Assembly: GCF_030009775.1 (NCBI RefSeq)
Contig: NZ_JASCTH010000006.1
Coordinates: 117,552 to 181,551, forward strand
Reading direction: 5' to 3'
Length of the DNA: 64,000 nucleotides
From: Actinoplanes sandaracinus
GTDB lineage: Bacteria > Actinomycetota > Actinomycetes > Mycobacteriales > Micromonosporaceae
Shown here: positions 33,365-41,648 of the stretch, in pieces
How the letters are laid out: each line of letters opens with the position of its first letter
Numbering within the stretch: position 1 is the first letter of the stretch
Made by a program: the position numbers and the translations under genes
Notes under the pieces: generated by a model
The model's input: only the letters and a program-made list of their open reading frames with translations
What the model was told of the DNA's origin: nothing
Database searches by the model: none

Positions 33365-34570
33365 TTACACCGGCTGTGTTCTGAGGTAACGGCCGAAGTG
33401 CGGGACGGTGAACGCGACCGTGCCGCGTTCGCCGGAGTAGATGAGTCCTTTTTTGATCAGCGCATCCCGGGCCGGGGACAGACTGGCCGGCTTGCGGCCG
33501 AGTGAGGTGGCGATGTCGGAGGTCGGCACCGCGGCGTCCATGTCGTTGCCGGGATCGCTGGAGAGCGCGGCCATGGCACGCATGTACTCCCGCTCGGCCG
33601 GGGTGGCCCGCTCGAACCGGGAGCCGAAGAAGCCGACGGCCAGCTCGACCTCGGCCTCCGGCGCGGCGACCTTCACGTCGTCGGCGGTGATCGGCGACTG
33701 CGGCGCGTGGTCCCACGTCGCCTTCCCGTACGCCTGCACGAAGTACGGGTAGCCGCCGGACTTCTCGTAGAGCATGTCGAGGGCGTCCGGCTCGTACTCC
33801 ACGTCCTCCCGCTCGGCCGGCACGCCGAGCGCCAGATCGGCGGCGTCCCGGTCCAGCCGGTCGATCCGCTGGTAGCGGAAGAGCCGTTCGGAGTACGACT
33901 TGGCGGCGGAGAGCACGGCCGGCAGGTGTGGCAGCCCGGCGCCGACGACGATCAGCGGCGCCCCCAGCTGGGACAATTCGTGGCAGGCCGCGCAGAGCGC
34001 GGACACGTCGGTCGCGCTCAGGTCCTGCATCTCGTCGATGAACAGGGCGATCCCGGTGCCGACGTCGGTGGCCAGCGAGGCGGCGTCGGTGAAGAGTTCG
34101 ACCAGGTCGATCTCGATGTCGCCGGAGTCGGCGCGGCCGCGGGCCGGCGGCACGTCGATGCCGGGCGCCCATCGGTCGCGCAGCTTGGAGTTGCCGTCGT
34201 TGGCCCGCAGCGCGAACGCCTTGAGCACGCCGAGCACCTCGTCCACCCGGTCCGGGTCGCGGTGGTGCGGGGCCAGCTCGCGGATGGCCATGTGCAGCGC
34301 GCCGGAGACTGGGCGGCGCAGCGACTGATCGGGGCGGGCCTCGATCTTGCCGGTGCCCCAGAGACGGCCGATCGCGGCCGAGCGCAGGGTGTTGAGCAGC
34401 ACCGTCTTGCCGACGCCGCGTAGGCCGGTCAGGACCAGGCTGCGCTCGGGGCGGCCGCGGGCCACCCGCTCCAGGACCACGTCGAAAGCGTCCAGCTCGC
34501 GGCCGCGCCCGGCCAGCTCGGGTGGGCGCTGACCGGCGCCGGGAGCGTACGGGTTACGCACCGGATCCAC
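33365..34570 (-). CDS. AAA ATPase with winged-helix C-terminus
   Basis: A 401-residue ATPase of the ORC/Cdc6-like or STAND-like AAA group. Motifs: PELAGRGRELDAF, Walker A VLTGLRGVGKTVLLN, Walker B ALFIDEMQDL, sensor-like LIVVGAGLPHL, a lid with SGGYPYFVQAYG, and a C-terminal winged helix (SDIATSLGRKPASLSPARDALIKKGLIYSGERGTVAFTVPHFGRYL). GTG 34570 (VDPVRNPYAPG) is chosen because TACGGT ends seven bases before it (leaderless); GTG 34579 is possible. Two matching palindromes lie upstream. The cellular role is unknown. Confidence 0.8.
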   Translation of the reverse strand: MDPVRNPYAPGAGQRPPELAGRGRELDAFDVVLERVARGRPERSLVLTGLRGVGKTVLLNTLRSAAIGRLWGTGKIEARPDQSLRRPVSGALHMAIRELAPHHRDPDRVDEVLGVLKAFALRANDGNSKLRDRWAPGIDVPPARGRADSGDIEIDLVELFTDAASLATDVGTGIALFIDEMQDLSATDVSALCAACHELSQLGAPLIVVGAGLPHLPAVLSAAKSYSERLFRYQRIDRLDRDAADLALGVPAEREDVEYEPDALDMLYEKSGGYPYFVQAYGKATWDHAPQSPITADDVKVAAPEAEVELAVGFFGSRFERATPAEREYMRAMAALSSDPGNDMDAAVPTSDIATSLGRKPASLSPARDALIKKGLIYSGERGTVAFTVPHFGRYLRTQPV

Positions 34571-34591
34571 GCGTAGCACCGTATCGGGCCG

Positions 34592-34655
34592 TCTAGCGCC
34601 AGCGCTAGAGTCGCCTCGATATCATCCTCTAAGGTGATCTAGCGTTCCTGCTAGA
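34592..34655. promoter_or_regulatory. paired 18-bp palindromic operators upstream of the AAA ATPase
   Basis: TCTAGCGCCAGCGCTAGA (34592-34609) and TCTAGCGTTCCTGCTAGA (34638-34655) share TCTAGCG at one end and GCTAGA at the other and are 46 bp apart. With transcription starting at GTG 34570 and -10 TACGGT at 34583-34578, the first covers the -35 region; the second sits about 70-85 bp upstream. Confidence 0.65.
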
Positions 34656-34660
34656 AAGAT

Positions 34661-35248
34661 CTAGACGGGCTGATACTCGCGCAGGCAGAGAACGAAATCT
34701 ACGTCGTCGTACTCGGTGTCGTAGTAGTACCACTTCGTGTAGTTCGGCACGGAGGAGCACTTCTTGATCGCGTCGTTGTCGCCGGTCGTGCGGCCGTCTA
34801 TCCGCTTGAGAATCTCGTAGGTGTTCCCGGTGCACACCACGATCCGCAGTTTCGGCTCGGCGTTGGAACCCTCGTTGCGGACGCACTGACCCTTCGCCGC
34901 GAACCGCGCGTCCGCACTGGTCTGCGGCCGGGGCCCGTGCGCGGCCGGCGTCGTGGCGGTGATCGTGGTGGTCGGCGCGGTATCGTCCCGGCCGCCCAGG
35001 ACGAACCATGCCGCGGTGGCCAGGCCCCCGCCGATCAGCACGCTCAGCGCGGCGATCGTGGCGCCCATCGCGAAACCGCGCCGGGCGGGCGGGCGCTTCC
35101 ACTCCGGCTTCTTCCACTCCGCGGGCGGGGCGTACGACTGCTGCTGTGGGATCTCGTGTGCGCCCCAGGGGTCGGAAGGCGCCGAGTACGGCTCCTCAGG
35201 GCTCGCGCCTGGCCATGACTGGCCAGGGTAAGGCCCGTTCTGCGACAT
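34661..35248 (-). CDS. single-pass membrane protein with Cys-containing exported domain (LppU-like)
   Basis: A 195-residue protein: Pro/Gln/Ser-rich cytoplasmic part (~1-65), one helix (MGATIAALSVLIGGGLATAAWFVL), a Thr-rich spacer and an exported domain with GQCVRNEG, KLRIVVCTGNTYEILKRIDG, KKCSSVPNYTKWYYYD and DFVLCLREYQPV. Four Cys could form two disulphides. This layout resembles the actinobacterial LppU/SCO3897-type domain. The start at 35248 has GGAGGG about 8 nt upstream. Confidence 0.7.
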   Translation of the reverse strand: MSQNGPYPGQSWPGASPEEPYSAPSDPWGAHEIPQQQSYAPPAEWKKPEWKRPPARRGFAMGATIAALSVLIGGGLATAAWFVLGGRDDTAPTTTITATTPAAHGPRPQTSADARFAAKGQCVRNEGSNAEPKLRIVVCTGNTYEILKRIDGRTTGDNDAIKKCSSVPNYTKWYYYDTEYDDVDFVLCLREYQPV

Positions 35249-35324
35249 CGGGGGTCCCTCCAGAAGCGGTCTACGCTGCCTGCCACCGTAGCGTGCGGCG
35301 GACATTCGGATATCTTTCACCTTC

Positions 35325-36008
35325 GTGCCGTCACTACTAGTGATCTTGTCAATGCTCTTCGGCGCCGCGGCCGGCGCCTTCCTGCCCCGGATCGGCTACC
35401 GCCTGACGGTCCCCTACGGATCGCCGGCCCGCACCGGTTGCCACCGATGCGGCCGGCCCTTCCCACCCGGACCGGCCGGATGGATCCACGCCGGAGCGGC
35501 CTGCTGCACCGGCGGGCGCTGGCCGGTGGTGACGTCCGCGCTGGCCGCCGGACTCCTGGCGGCCGCGCTCGGCCCGGTGCCGCAGTTGCCAGTACACCTG
35601 CTCGCGGTGATACCCGGACTCCTTCTGGCGATGATCGACCTGGGCTGCCAGCGCCTGCCCGACCGGCTGGTCGGCACGCTCGCGCTCGTCGGCGGCATCC
35701 CACTGGCCCTGATCGCGCCGGACCGGATCGTCCCGGCCGTGTTCGCCGGGCTGCTGGTCGGCGCCACCTATCTGGCGATCGCGTTACTGCCCGGGCAAGG
35801 GCTCGGCCTCGGCGACGTGAAACTGGGCGCGGCACTGGCGTTCCTGCTCGGGTTCGCGGGATGGCCGGCGGTGGCCGTCGGTCTCGGCACCGCCCATCTG
35901 CTCAACGGCGCGATCGCCACCTGGTTGCTGGTGACGCGGCAGGCACGGCCGATCCCGTTCGGCCCGGCGCTGCTCGCCGGCGCCTGCACAGCGCTTACAA
36001 CAGTCTGA
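35325..36008 (+). CDS. prepilin peptidase (A24 family)
   Basis: Membrane aspartic peptidase that processes prepilin-like signal peptides. The 227-residue protein has about seven hydrophobic segments and both catalytic-Asp motifs: AMIDLGCQRLPDRL and GLGLGDVKLGAAL (GxGD). A Cys-rich loop (CHRCGRPFPPGPAGWIHAGAACC) near residue 40-65 recalls the zinc-binding loop of longer family members. No pilin or secretion genes are adjacent. The GTG start at 35325 has no clear SD. It overlaps the convergent helicase gene by 14 bp at the 3' ends. Confidence 0.85.
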   Translation: MPSLLVILSMLFGAAAGAFLPRIGYRLTVPYGSPARTGCHRCGRPFPPGPAGWIHAGAACCTGGRWPVVTSALAAGLLAAALGPVPQLPVHLLAVIPGLLLAMIDLGCQRLPDRLVGTLALVGGIPLALIAPDRIVPAVFAGLLVGATYLAIALLPGQGLGLGDVKLGAALAFLLGFAGWPAVAVGLGTAHLLNGAIATWLLVTRQARPIPFGPALLAGACTALTTV

Positions 36009-39000
36009 GTTGCCGGTCCTTCGGGCGCGTCTGGGTAGTTTCGCCCAGCTTCTCGAAAAGTCCGGAATCGATCACGTCGAGGAACGGTGTCGGCTTTTGT
36101 TCCCGCTCACTGCCGTGCCGGAACCGCTTCGCCGCGTGGCTCACGTAGAGCCGATCCTGCGCCCGGGTCAGGCCGACGAAGAACAGCCGCCGCTCCTCGG
36201 CGGTCTCCTCCTCGGACGGCGTGGAGCCCGGCCAGCGCAACGGCAGCAGGCTGTCCTCACAACCGACCAGGAAGACGACCGGGAACTCCAGGCCTTTCGC
36301 CGCGTGCAGAGTGAGCAGGTTGACCGCCTCGGCACGCGGGTCGAGCGCGTCCACCTCGGCGCCGGTCGCCAGCTGCTGAAGGAACATCGGCAGGTCGTCG
36401 CCGATCCGTTCGGCCAGGGGGCGCAGCAGCTCGGCGGCGGTCCAGATGTCCTCGGGCGCGATCTGATCGCCGTCCAGTGTCGGCGTCGCGTATCGCTGGG
36501 CGAGCGACTGCCCGGCAGCCTTGACCCGGGCGGCCAGCGGGCCGGCCGGCCCTCCGGCGTGCCGCAGCTCGCGGGCGATGTGCTGGACGCCGGGGCGGTC
36601 CCGCAGCCGGTTGTGTGAACGTTTCTGCACCGGGATGCCGGCCCGCGACAGCGCGTCCACGATCGGGCCGGACTGCGCATCGGTGCGGTAAAGCACCGCC
36701 ACGTCCGAGAACGACAGGTTGCCGGCCGTGGTGGCACGGGAGTCGACCCGCCCCGAGTCGAGCGACCGGTGCGAGAGACCGCCGACCAGCTCGTCGATCG
36801 TCCGGACCACGAAGTCGGCCTCGTCGGCGACGCTGCGGGCGGTGTACCGGCCCACCAGCGCGGCCTCCGGGTCGAGCCGTGCCGGGTCCAGCCGGCGCCC
36901 GCTGACCAGCGTCGACGGTGCGATGGCCTGCACGGCGGCGGCCAGGATCGGCGCCGACGACCGGTAGTTGCGGGTCAGCCGGACCAGCCGGGCGTCCACG
37001 AAGTCGGAGTTGAACCGCAGGAAGTACTGCACGTCGGCGCCACGGAACGAGTAGATCGCCTGGTCCGGGTCGCCGATCGCGCACAGGTTGCCGTTCGCCG
37101 GGCTGAGCAGACGCAGCAACTGGTACTGCAGCTCATCGACGTCCTGGTACTCGTCCACGAAGATCCACTGCCAGCGCCGGCGGTATCTCTCGACCAGCGC
37201 CTGGTCGTCGCGCAGCAGCGCCACCGGCACGCTGATCAGATCGTCCAGGTCGACCAGATCCTGCTGGCGCAGCAGTTTCCGGTACGCCGCGTCGTCGTCG
37301 CCCGCCTGCTCCCGGGCCTGCGCTTGCTCCTGCTCGTCGGCGATGCGCCAGCCCGAGCCGAGCCCGGCCGCCTTCGCGTTCTCCTTCAGCACGGTCAGGC
37401 CCAGCGAGTGGAACGTGCCCACGGTGATGTCCTCGGCCACGTCTCCGAGCAGCGCCTCCAGGCGCTCCTTCAACTCCGCGGCGGCCCGCCGGGTGAACGT
37501 GATCGCCAGACAGCGCTCCGGGAAGACACCCAGTTCAGCGCAGAGGTACGCGATCCGGTGCGTCAGCGTGCGGGTCTTGCCGGTGCCCGGGCCGGCGACG
37601 ATCAGCAGCGGGCCACCCGGCGCCGAGGCGGCCACCCGCTGCATCGCGTCCAACCGGTCCAGCAGGCCGGTGCCGACCTCTTCCATCCCGGCCAGCATCG
37701 GCTCGAACGGCTCGTGCGGGCTCGGTGGCGGAGCCAGCGGCGGAGGAGCCGGCTTCTCCCGGACCGGCTTGGGCTTCGGAGGCTTGGCGGCAGGCATCTC
37801 GGCCTTGGCACGAGACGGCGGCTCGGTCGAGGCGGGGAAGTCGAAGAGCGTCTCCACCTGGGGAGCGCTGTTGCGATTACGCAGTTCACCCGGGTCGAAC
37901 AGGGTGATCACGCCGTACTCGCCGTCGTAGCCGGGGACCCGCCGCACGTCGCCACGCCGCAATCGGGTGATCGCCTCGCGCAGCTCGTCGCCGCCCGCCT
38001 TGCCGATCTCATCGACCGGAACCTTGCGCAGAATGTCCAGCTCCGCGCCGAGTGTCGCGACCAGATGATTGAGCTGCGCCTCGACCGTCTTCGATTTCGG
38101 CCCGACGCCGTGGATCTCGCCGATGATCTCGTGCAGCTGGATCAGGTGCTCGACGTGATCGTCCTTGTGGAAGCCCAGGGGCCGGTCGGCCAGATCCTCG
38201 ATCCGGCTCAGCACGCCCACCGTCAGCGGCCGGCCGCACTCCGGACAGCGGCCGTGTGCCGCACGGGTCTTCGCCGGCTCCCAGTTGACGCCGCAGGCAC
38301 GGTGGCCGTCGGCGTGGTACTTGCCCTCTTCCGGGAAGAACTCGAGCGTCCCGGCGAGGCCGGCGCCGTCGCGCACCGCGAAGTAGTCGGGGGCGCCGGT
38401 GAACAGGGTCGCCTCGCGGGCCAGGGCGGCCGGCGAGTGGGCGTCCGAGTTCGAGACCAGGCGGTACCTGTCCAGGCTGGAGACGCGCCAGTTCATCTCC
38501 GGGTCGGAGGAGAGACCGGTCTCCACCGCGGTGATGTGATCGGCCAGGTCGGCGTAACAGTCGGCGATCGCGTCGAAACCCGACTTGGAGCCCAGAGCGG
38601 AGAACCACGGCGTCCAGATGTGCGCCGGGACCAGGTAGCCGCCCGCCTCCAGGGTGATCTCCAGGAGGTTCCGCGAATCCAGGCCGAGAATCGGCCGGCC
38701 GTCCGCCGTGAGGTTGCCGATCCGGGACAGCGCCGTATTGATCTTCTCCACCGACTCGAAGTCGGGGGCATAGAGCAGGTGGTGCACCTTGCGGGTCTTG
38801 TCGTCGCGCTTGTAGATCGTCGAGATCTCGACGCTCAGCATGAACCGCGCCGGCGTGGTGCCCCGCAGCGAACCCGGCAGCCGCTTGGTGACCGGCTTCT
38901 CGTCGGCGAGCCGGAACAGGCCGGGTTCGGCCGGCTCCAGGCTCTCCTTCAGATGCTCGAACCACGCCGGATGGGTGAAGTCACCGGTGCCGAGCAGGGC

Positions 39001-39129
39001 GATGCCTTTGCGCCGGGCCCACCACGCGAGGTTGGGGAGTGTCAGATCACGGCTGCAGGCCCGCGAGTAGCGAGAATGAATGTGCAGGTCCGCGACATAT
39101 GTATCCGTGCTGACCTCCACACTCCGCAT
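35995..39129 (-). CDS. PHP (EndoQ-like) nuclease fused to UvrD-family DNA helicase
   Basis: A ~1044-residue fusion. N-terminal part: PHP metal-binding domain (ADLHIHSRYS at ~13-22, GTGDFTHP, HHLLYAP, NSDAHSP), a Cys zinc site (C-GVNW then CPECG), and a helix-hairpin-helix-like stretch (HGVGPKSKTVEAQL); this order matches endonuclease Q, which nicks DNA at deaminated bases. C-terminal part: complete SF1A helicase with GPGTGKT (~513), VDEYQDVDELQ (~655), GDPDQAIYSFRGAD, LTRNYRSS, TLHAAKGLEFPVVFLVG and FFVGLTRAQDRLYVSHA. A Pro/Lys-rich linker joins them. ATG 39129 is chosen; other starts up to 39177 are possible. No nuclease domain of AddA type is present. Confidence 0.88.
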   Translation of the reverse strand: MRSVEVSTDTYVADLHIHSRYSRACSRDLTLPNLAWWARRKGIALLGTGDFTHPAWFEHLKESLEPAEPGLFRLADEKPVTKRLPGSLRGTTPARFMLSVEISTIYKRDDKTRKVHHLLYAPDFESVEKINTALSRIGNLTADGRPILGLDSRNLLEITLEAGGYLVPAHIWTPWFSALGSKSGFDAIADCYADLADHITAVETGLSSDPEMNWRVSSLDRYRLVSNSDAHSPAALAREATLFTGAPDYFAVRDGAGLAGTLEFFPEEGKYHADGHRACGVNWEPAKTRAAHGRCPECGRPLTVGVLSRIEDLADRPLGFHKDDHVEHLIQLHEIIGEIHGVGPKSKTVEAQLNHLVATLGAELDILRKVPVDEIGKAGGDELREAITRLRRGDVRRVPGYDGEYGVITLFDPGELRNRNSAPQVETLFDFPASTEPPSRAKAEMPAAKPPKPKPVREKPAPPPLAPPPSPHEPFEPMLAGMEEVGTGLLDRLDAMQRVAASAPGGPLLIVAGPGTGKTRTLTHRIAYLCAELGVFPERCLAITFTRRAAAELKERLEALLGDVAEDITVGTFHSLGLTVLKENAKAAGLGSGWRIADEQEQAQAREQAGDDDAAYRKLLRQQDLVDLDDLISVPVALLRDDQALVERYRRRWQWIFVDEYQDVDELQYQLLRLLSPANGNLCAIGDPDQAIYSFRGADVQYFLRFNSDFVDARLVRLTRNYRSSAPILAAAVQAIAPSTLVSGRRLDPARLDPEAALVGRYTARSVADEADFVVRTIDELVGGLSHRSLDSGRVDSRATTAGNLSFSDVAVLYRTDAQSGPIVDALSRAGIPVQKRSHNRLRDRPGVQHIARELRHAGGPAGPLAARVKAAGQSLAQRYATPTLDGDQIAPEDIWTAAELLRPLAERIGDDLPMFLQQLATGAEVDALDPRAEAVNLLTLHAAKGLEFPVVFLVGCEDSLLPLRWPGSTPSEEETAEERRLFFVGLTRAQDRLYVSHAAKRFRHGSEREQKPTPFLDVIDSGLFEKLGETTQTRPKDRQLRLL

Positions 39130-39194
39130 CCTGTCACGGCCGTCGGTCCCGCCATGCTTCGCCACGCTCAAACACACTTACCGATCTTGATGGG

Positions 39195-40601
39195 TTACGT
39201 CGCGCGCAATTCGATGACGGTGACCTGCGGGGGCGCGCCCACCCGCACAGGCGGACCCCAGAATCCCGCGCCGTTGGTCACGTAGACCGGCACGCCGTCC
39301 ACCTTCCCGAAACCGGAGACTACCGGCTGCTGGAGCTTCACGAGAAGGTTGAACGGAGCCATCTGACCGCCATGGGTGTGGCCGGAGACCTGGAGGTCCA
39401 CCCCGAAGGCGGCAGCCTCCTTCGCCGCGACCGGCTGATGGGCCATCAGCACGACCGGACGGCTGGTGTCCCGGTCGCCGAGCGCGCGGCCGAAATCGGG
39501 GGCGTCACCCTGCTGCTCCCCGGCCAGGTCGTTGACCCCGGCCAGGTCCAGGCCGTTGATCGGCACCCGTTCGTTGCGCAGCGGCCGGATGCCCAGCCGG
39601 TCCACCTCCGCGATCCACTCCTCGTGGCCGGAGTAGTACTCATGGTTGCCGGTCACGAAGAACGCGCCGTGCCGGGACTCGATGCCACCCAGCGGCGCCG
39701 CGAACCGGCCCAGCTCAGCCACGCTCCCGTCGACCAGGTCACCGACGATGCAGACCAGATCCGCGTTCACCGAGTTGATCACCTGGACGATCCGCTGAGC
39801 ATGGTTCGCACCGGTCAGCGGGCCGATGTGAATGTCCGAGACGACCGCCAGGCGGGTGCCGTCCATCGCCCTCGGCAGCTTCGCCATCGGCATCTGGAAA
39901 CGATCGATCCGCGGCGCGCTCGTAGCGGTCTTCACGCCGTAACCGGTGACGCCCGCCGCCGTCAGGCCCGCGAAGATGGCCGAGCCGCGAGCCAGCAGCA
40001 GCCGCCGCTCGATCCCCCGCTTCTCCTCCGGGGTGGGCTCCGGCTCGCCCGCCGGCCCCTCGCCGGCCACAGACGGCGGGACGGTCGGCGGGACATCCGT
40101 GACGACCGGTGCCGTCGTGCCGGCCTGCGCACCGGTGGCCGCGCCACCCACCGGACCGGTCGCGGCGTCGGCGATCGGGATCGCGGCGCTCGCCGGCACC
40201 GTTTCACCCTGCCCGGATTCACCCTGCCCGGACGAGGCGGTCCCGGCGGTTCCGGTTCGGGCCTTTGCGGCGGTACGCCCGGGGCCCGCCCACAGACGCA
40301 ACGCCAGCGCACGCGGAACCTCCAGGACGGCAAGCGTCACCAGCAGGTAGAACATCACGGCGATCCACAGATAGCCGGGCCACGAGAGCCACTTGACATA
40401 GCCGGCCCGCACGCCGATCAGCGTCACCGGCGCGAGCGCGCAGAGCAGCACGGCCAGAGCCGTCCCGATCCGGCGCCCTCGGCCCGGCCGCAGCGGATCC
40501 CGGACCAGCCGCTTCCACAGATAGAAGTGGATCAGACCGATGATCAGCAGAACCACCGCGAAGAACAGCAACAACCCAACCCTCCCCAGCCGGCAACTCA
40601 C
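39195..40601 (-). CDS. membrane-anchored metallophosphoesterase
   Basis: A 468-residue protein: three to four N-terminal membrane helices, a long Ala/Pro/Glu-rich linker (~115-215), one more hydrophobic segment (SAIFAGLTAAGVTGYGV), then a calcineurin-type phosphoesterase domain with all metal motifs: VVSDIHIG, VGDLVDGS, GNHEYYSG, MAHQP and SGHTHGGQM. It resembles YkuE/YaeI-type enzymes. The substrate (phospholipid or nucleotide) is unknown. The GTG start at 40601 has no visible RBS; the exact start is uncertain. Confidence 0.82.
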   Translation of the reverse strand: MSCRLGRVGLLLFFAVVLLIIGLIHFYLWKRLVRDPLRPGRGRRIGTALAVLLCALAPVTLIGVRAGYVKWLSWPGYLWIAVMFYLLVTLAVLEVPRALALRLWAGPGRTAAKARTGTAGTASSGQGESGQGETVPASAAIPIADAATGPVGGAATGAQAGTTAPVVTDVPPTVPPSVAGEGPAGEPEPTPEEKRGIERRLLLARGSAIFAGLTAAGVTGYGVKTATSAPRIDRFQMPMAKLPRAMDGTRLAVVSDIHIGPLTGANHAQRIVQVINSVNADLVCIVGDLVDGSVAELGRFAAPLGGIESRHGAFFVTGNHEYYSGHEEWIAEVDRLGIRPLRNERVPINGLDLAGVNDLAGEQQGDAPDFGRALGDRDTSRPVVLMAHQPVAAKEAAAFGVDLQVSGHTHGGQMAPFNLLVKLQQPVVSGFGKVDGVPVYVTNGAGFWGPPVRVGAPPQVTVIELRAT

Positions 40602-40789
40602 GTGCCCATGCCACCAGCTTGCCCGACTCGATGTCCCCGAGCGGCCGTGACCCGGTACGACGGCGGACTCGGCACTCAGCGGTGTCTCAGCATGGGTGTG
40701 CCACGTGGGCCGCCACCCGGCTCATCGGGGCGCGACTGTAACCCGGCTCACAGGGAGCGGGCGCTGAGCCGGGGTGAAGGGCCGCGGTG

Positions 40790-40966
40790 TCACCAGGGCC
40801 AGTCGATGGAGACGGTGACGGTGGGGGTGATCTCGCCGGCGGTGGCGGCGGTCGGGCTGAGCGCCACACCTATGAAGGTGAGGGCGATGACGGATCGTCT
40901 CCACCGGCTGCGGTGGCGGGTTGGTTTTACCGTGCGGACGCTTTCGGTCACCCCGTGTTGTTCCAT
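40790..40966 (-). CDS. very short secreted peptide
   Basis: A 58-residue frame: basic N-region (RTVKPTRHRSRWRR), hydrophobic core (SVIALTFIGVALSP), signal-peptidase-like site TAATA-G, and a predicted mature peptide of only ~15 residues (GEITPTVTVSIDWPW). ATG 40966 lies seven bases after TATAAC (a strong -10 for a leaderless transcript); ATG 40972 is two codons earlier. An imperfect hairpin with CCGGCTCA / TGAGCCGG arms (40741-40775) follows its stop. I do not recognise a family. It lies just outside the lanthipeptide operon. Confidence 0.5.
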   Translation of the reverse strand: MEQHGVTESVRTVKPTRHRSRWRRSVIALTFIGVALSPTAATAGEITPTVTVSIDWPW

Positions 40967-41144
40967 GGGCATAGTTATATTCGGCGGAGTCGAAGTGGCG
41001 CATCCCTAGATCATCTTTTTGAAAGTGGGCTCGCGCGTCCGTCCGGCGACAGTCCATGACAGACCCCGCCGCGGTCCATGCGCTCGCGTCACGCCGTCGT
41101 GCCGCCTGCCGGGGGAAGTGCAGGCGGCACGAGCCTGGCGTGGC

Positions 41145-41648
41145 TCAGTCCGGTCCGGCCGCCCCGACCACGTCGAACAGCATCAGCAGGAAGAACTGCG
41201 CTCCGGTGCCGAAAGCGGTGGCCAGCGCATATCCGATGGCGGCGTCGGTGGGAGTCACGCTGTCGCGGTTCTCCTCGAACCAGTCGACGCTCACGCTGCC
41301 GTCCGACTTGAGCTCGAAGTCGCCCAGCCGCACACCGTCACGAGTGAGCCGGCTGGTGTCCGGGCTCTTGGGCCGCAGCCGGTACGTCACCGAGTCGTGG
41401 ACGACGGCCACCTTGTACGAACCTCGTGCGAAGCGTCCCGGGCCGGGGCGCAGCCGAGCCGCTTCGTCGTTCACCAGCATTCTCAGATTCGCCGCTTTGC
41501 GGGTGCCGATCGGCACGTTCTTGGCGATGGCCGGGTCGCCGACGCGTTCCACGACCGCGCTGGAGACCGCGTCGCCCACCGCCACGGTGACGGTGACCCA
41601 CCCGTCCTCCGCCGTGACGTCGACGGACAGTTCTTGGATGTCATTCAC
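41145..41648 (-). CDS. unknown protein, last gene of the lanthipeptide operon
   Basis: A 167-residue protein with no recognised family. It begins MNDIQELSVDVTAEDGWVTVTV and has a Val-rich, probably beta-structured N-half, charged central loops (RKAANLRMLVNDEAARLRP, RLRPKSPDTSRLTRDGVRLGDFEL) and a hydrophobic C-terminus (AIGYALATAFGTGAQFFLLMLFDVVGAAG) that could be one membrane helix. GTG 41648 overlaps the ABC exporter stop (GTGA), so it is translated as part of the cluster. An immunity or export accessory is possible (inference). Confidence 0.7.
   Translation of the reverse strand: MNDIQELSVDVTAEDGWVTVTVAVGDAVSSAVVERVGDPAIAKNVPIGTRKAANLRMLVNDEAARLRPGPGRFARGSYKVAVVHDSVTYRLRPKSPDTSRLTRDGVRLGDFELKSDGSVSVDWFEENRDSVTPTDAAIGYALATAFGTGAQFFLLMLFDVVGAAGPD

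Noticed and set aside
36769..39285. 838-codon frame on the plus strand opposite the fusion helicase
   Set aside because: The minus strand has all helicase and PHP motifs; the plus frame is rich in Arg/Gly/Val/Gln with no domain.
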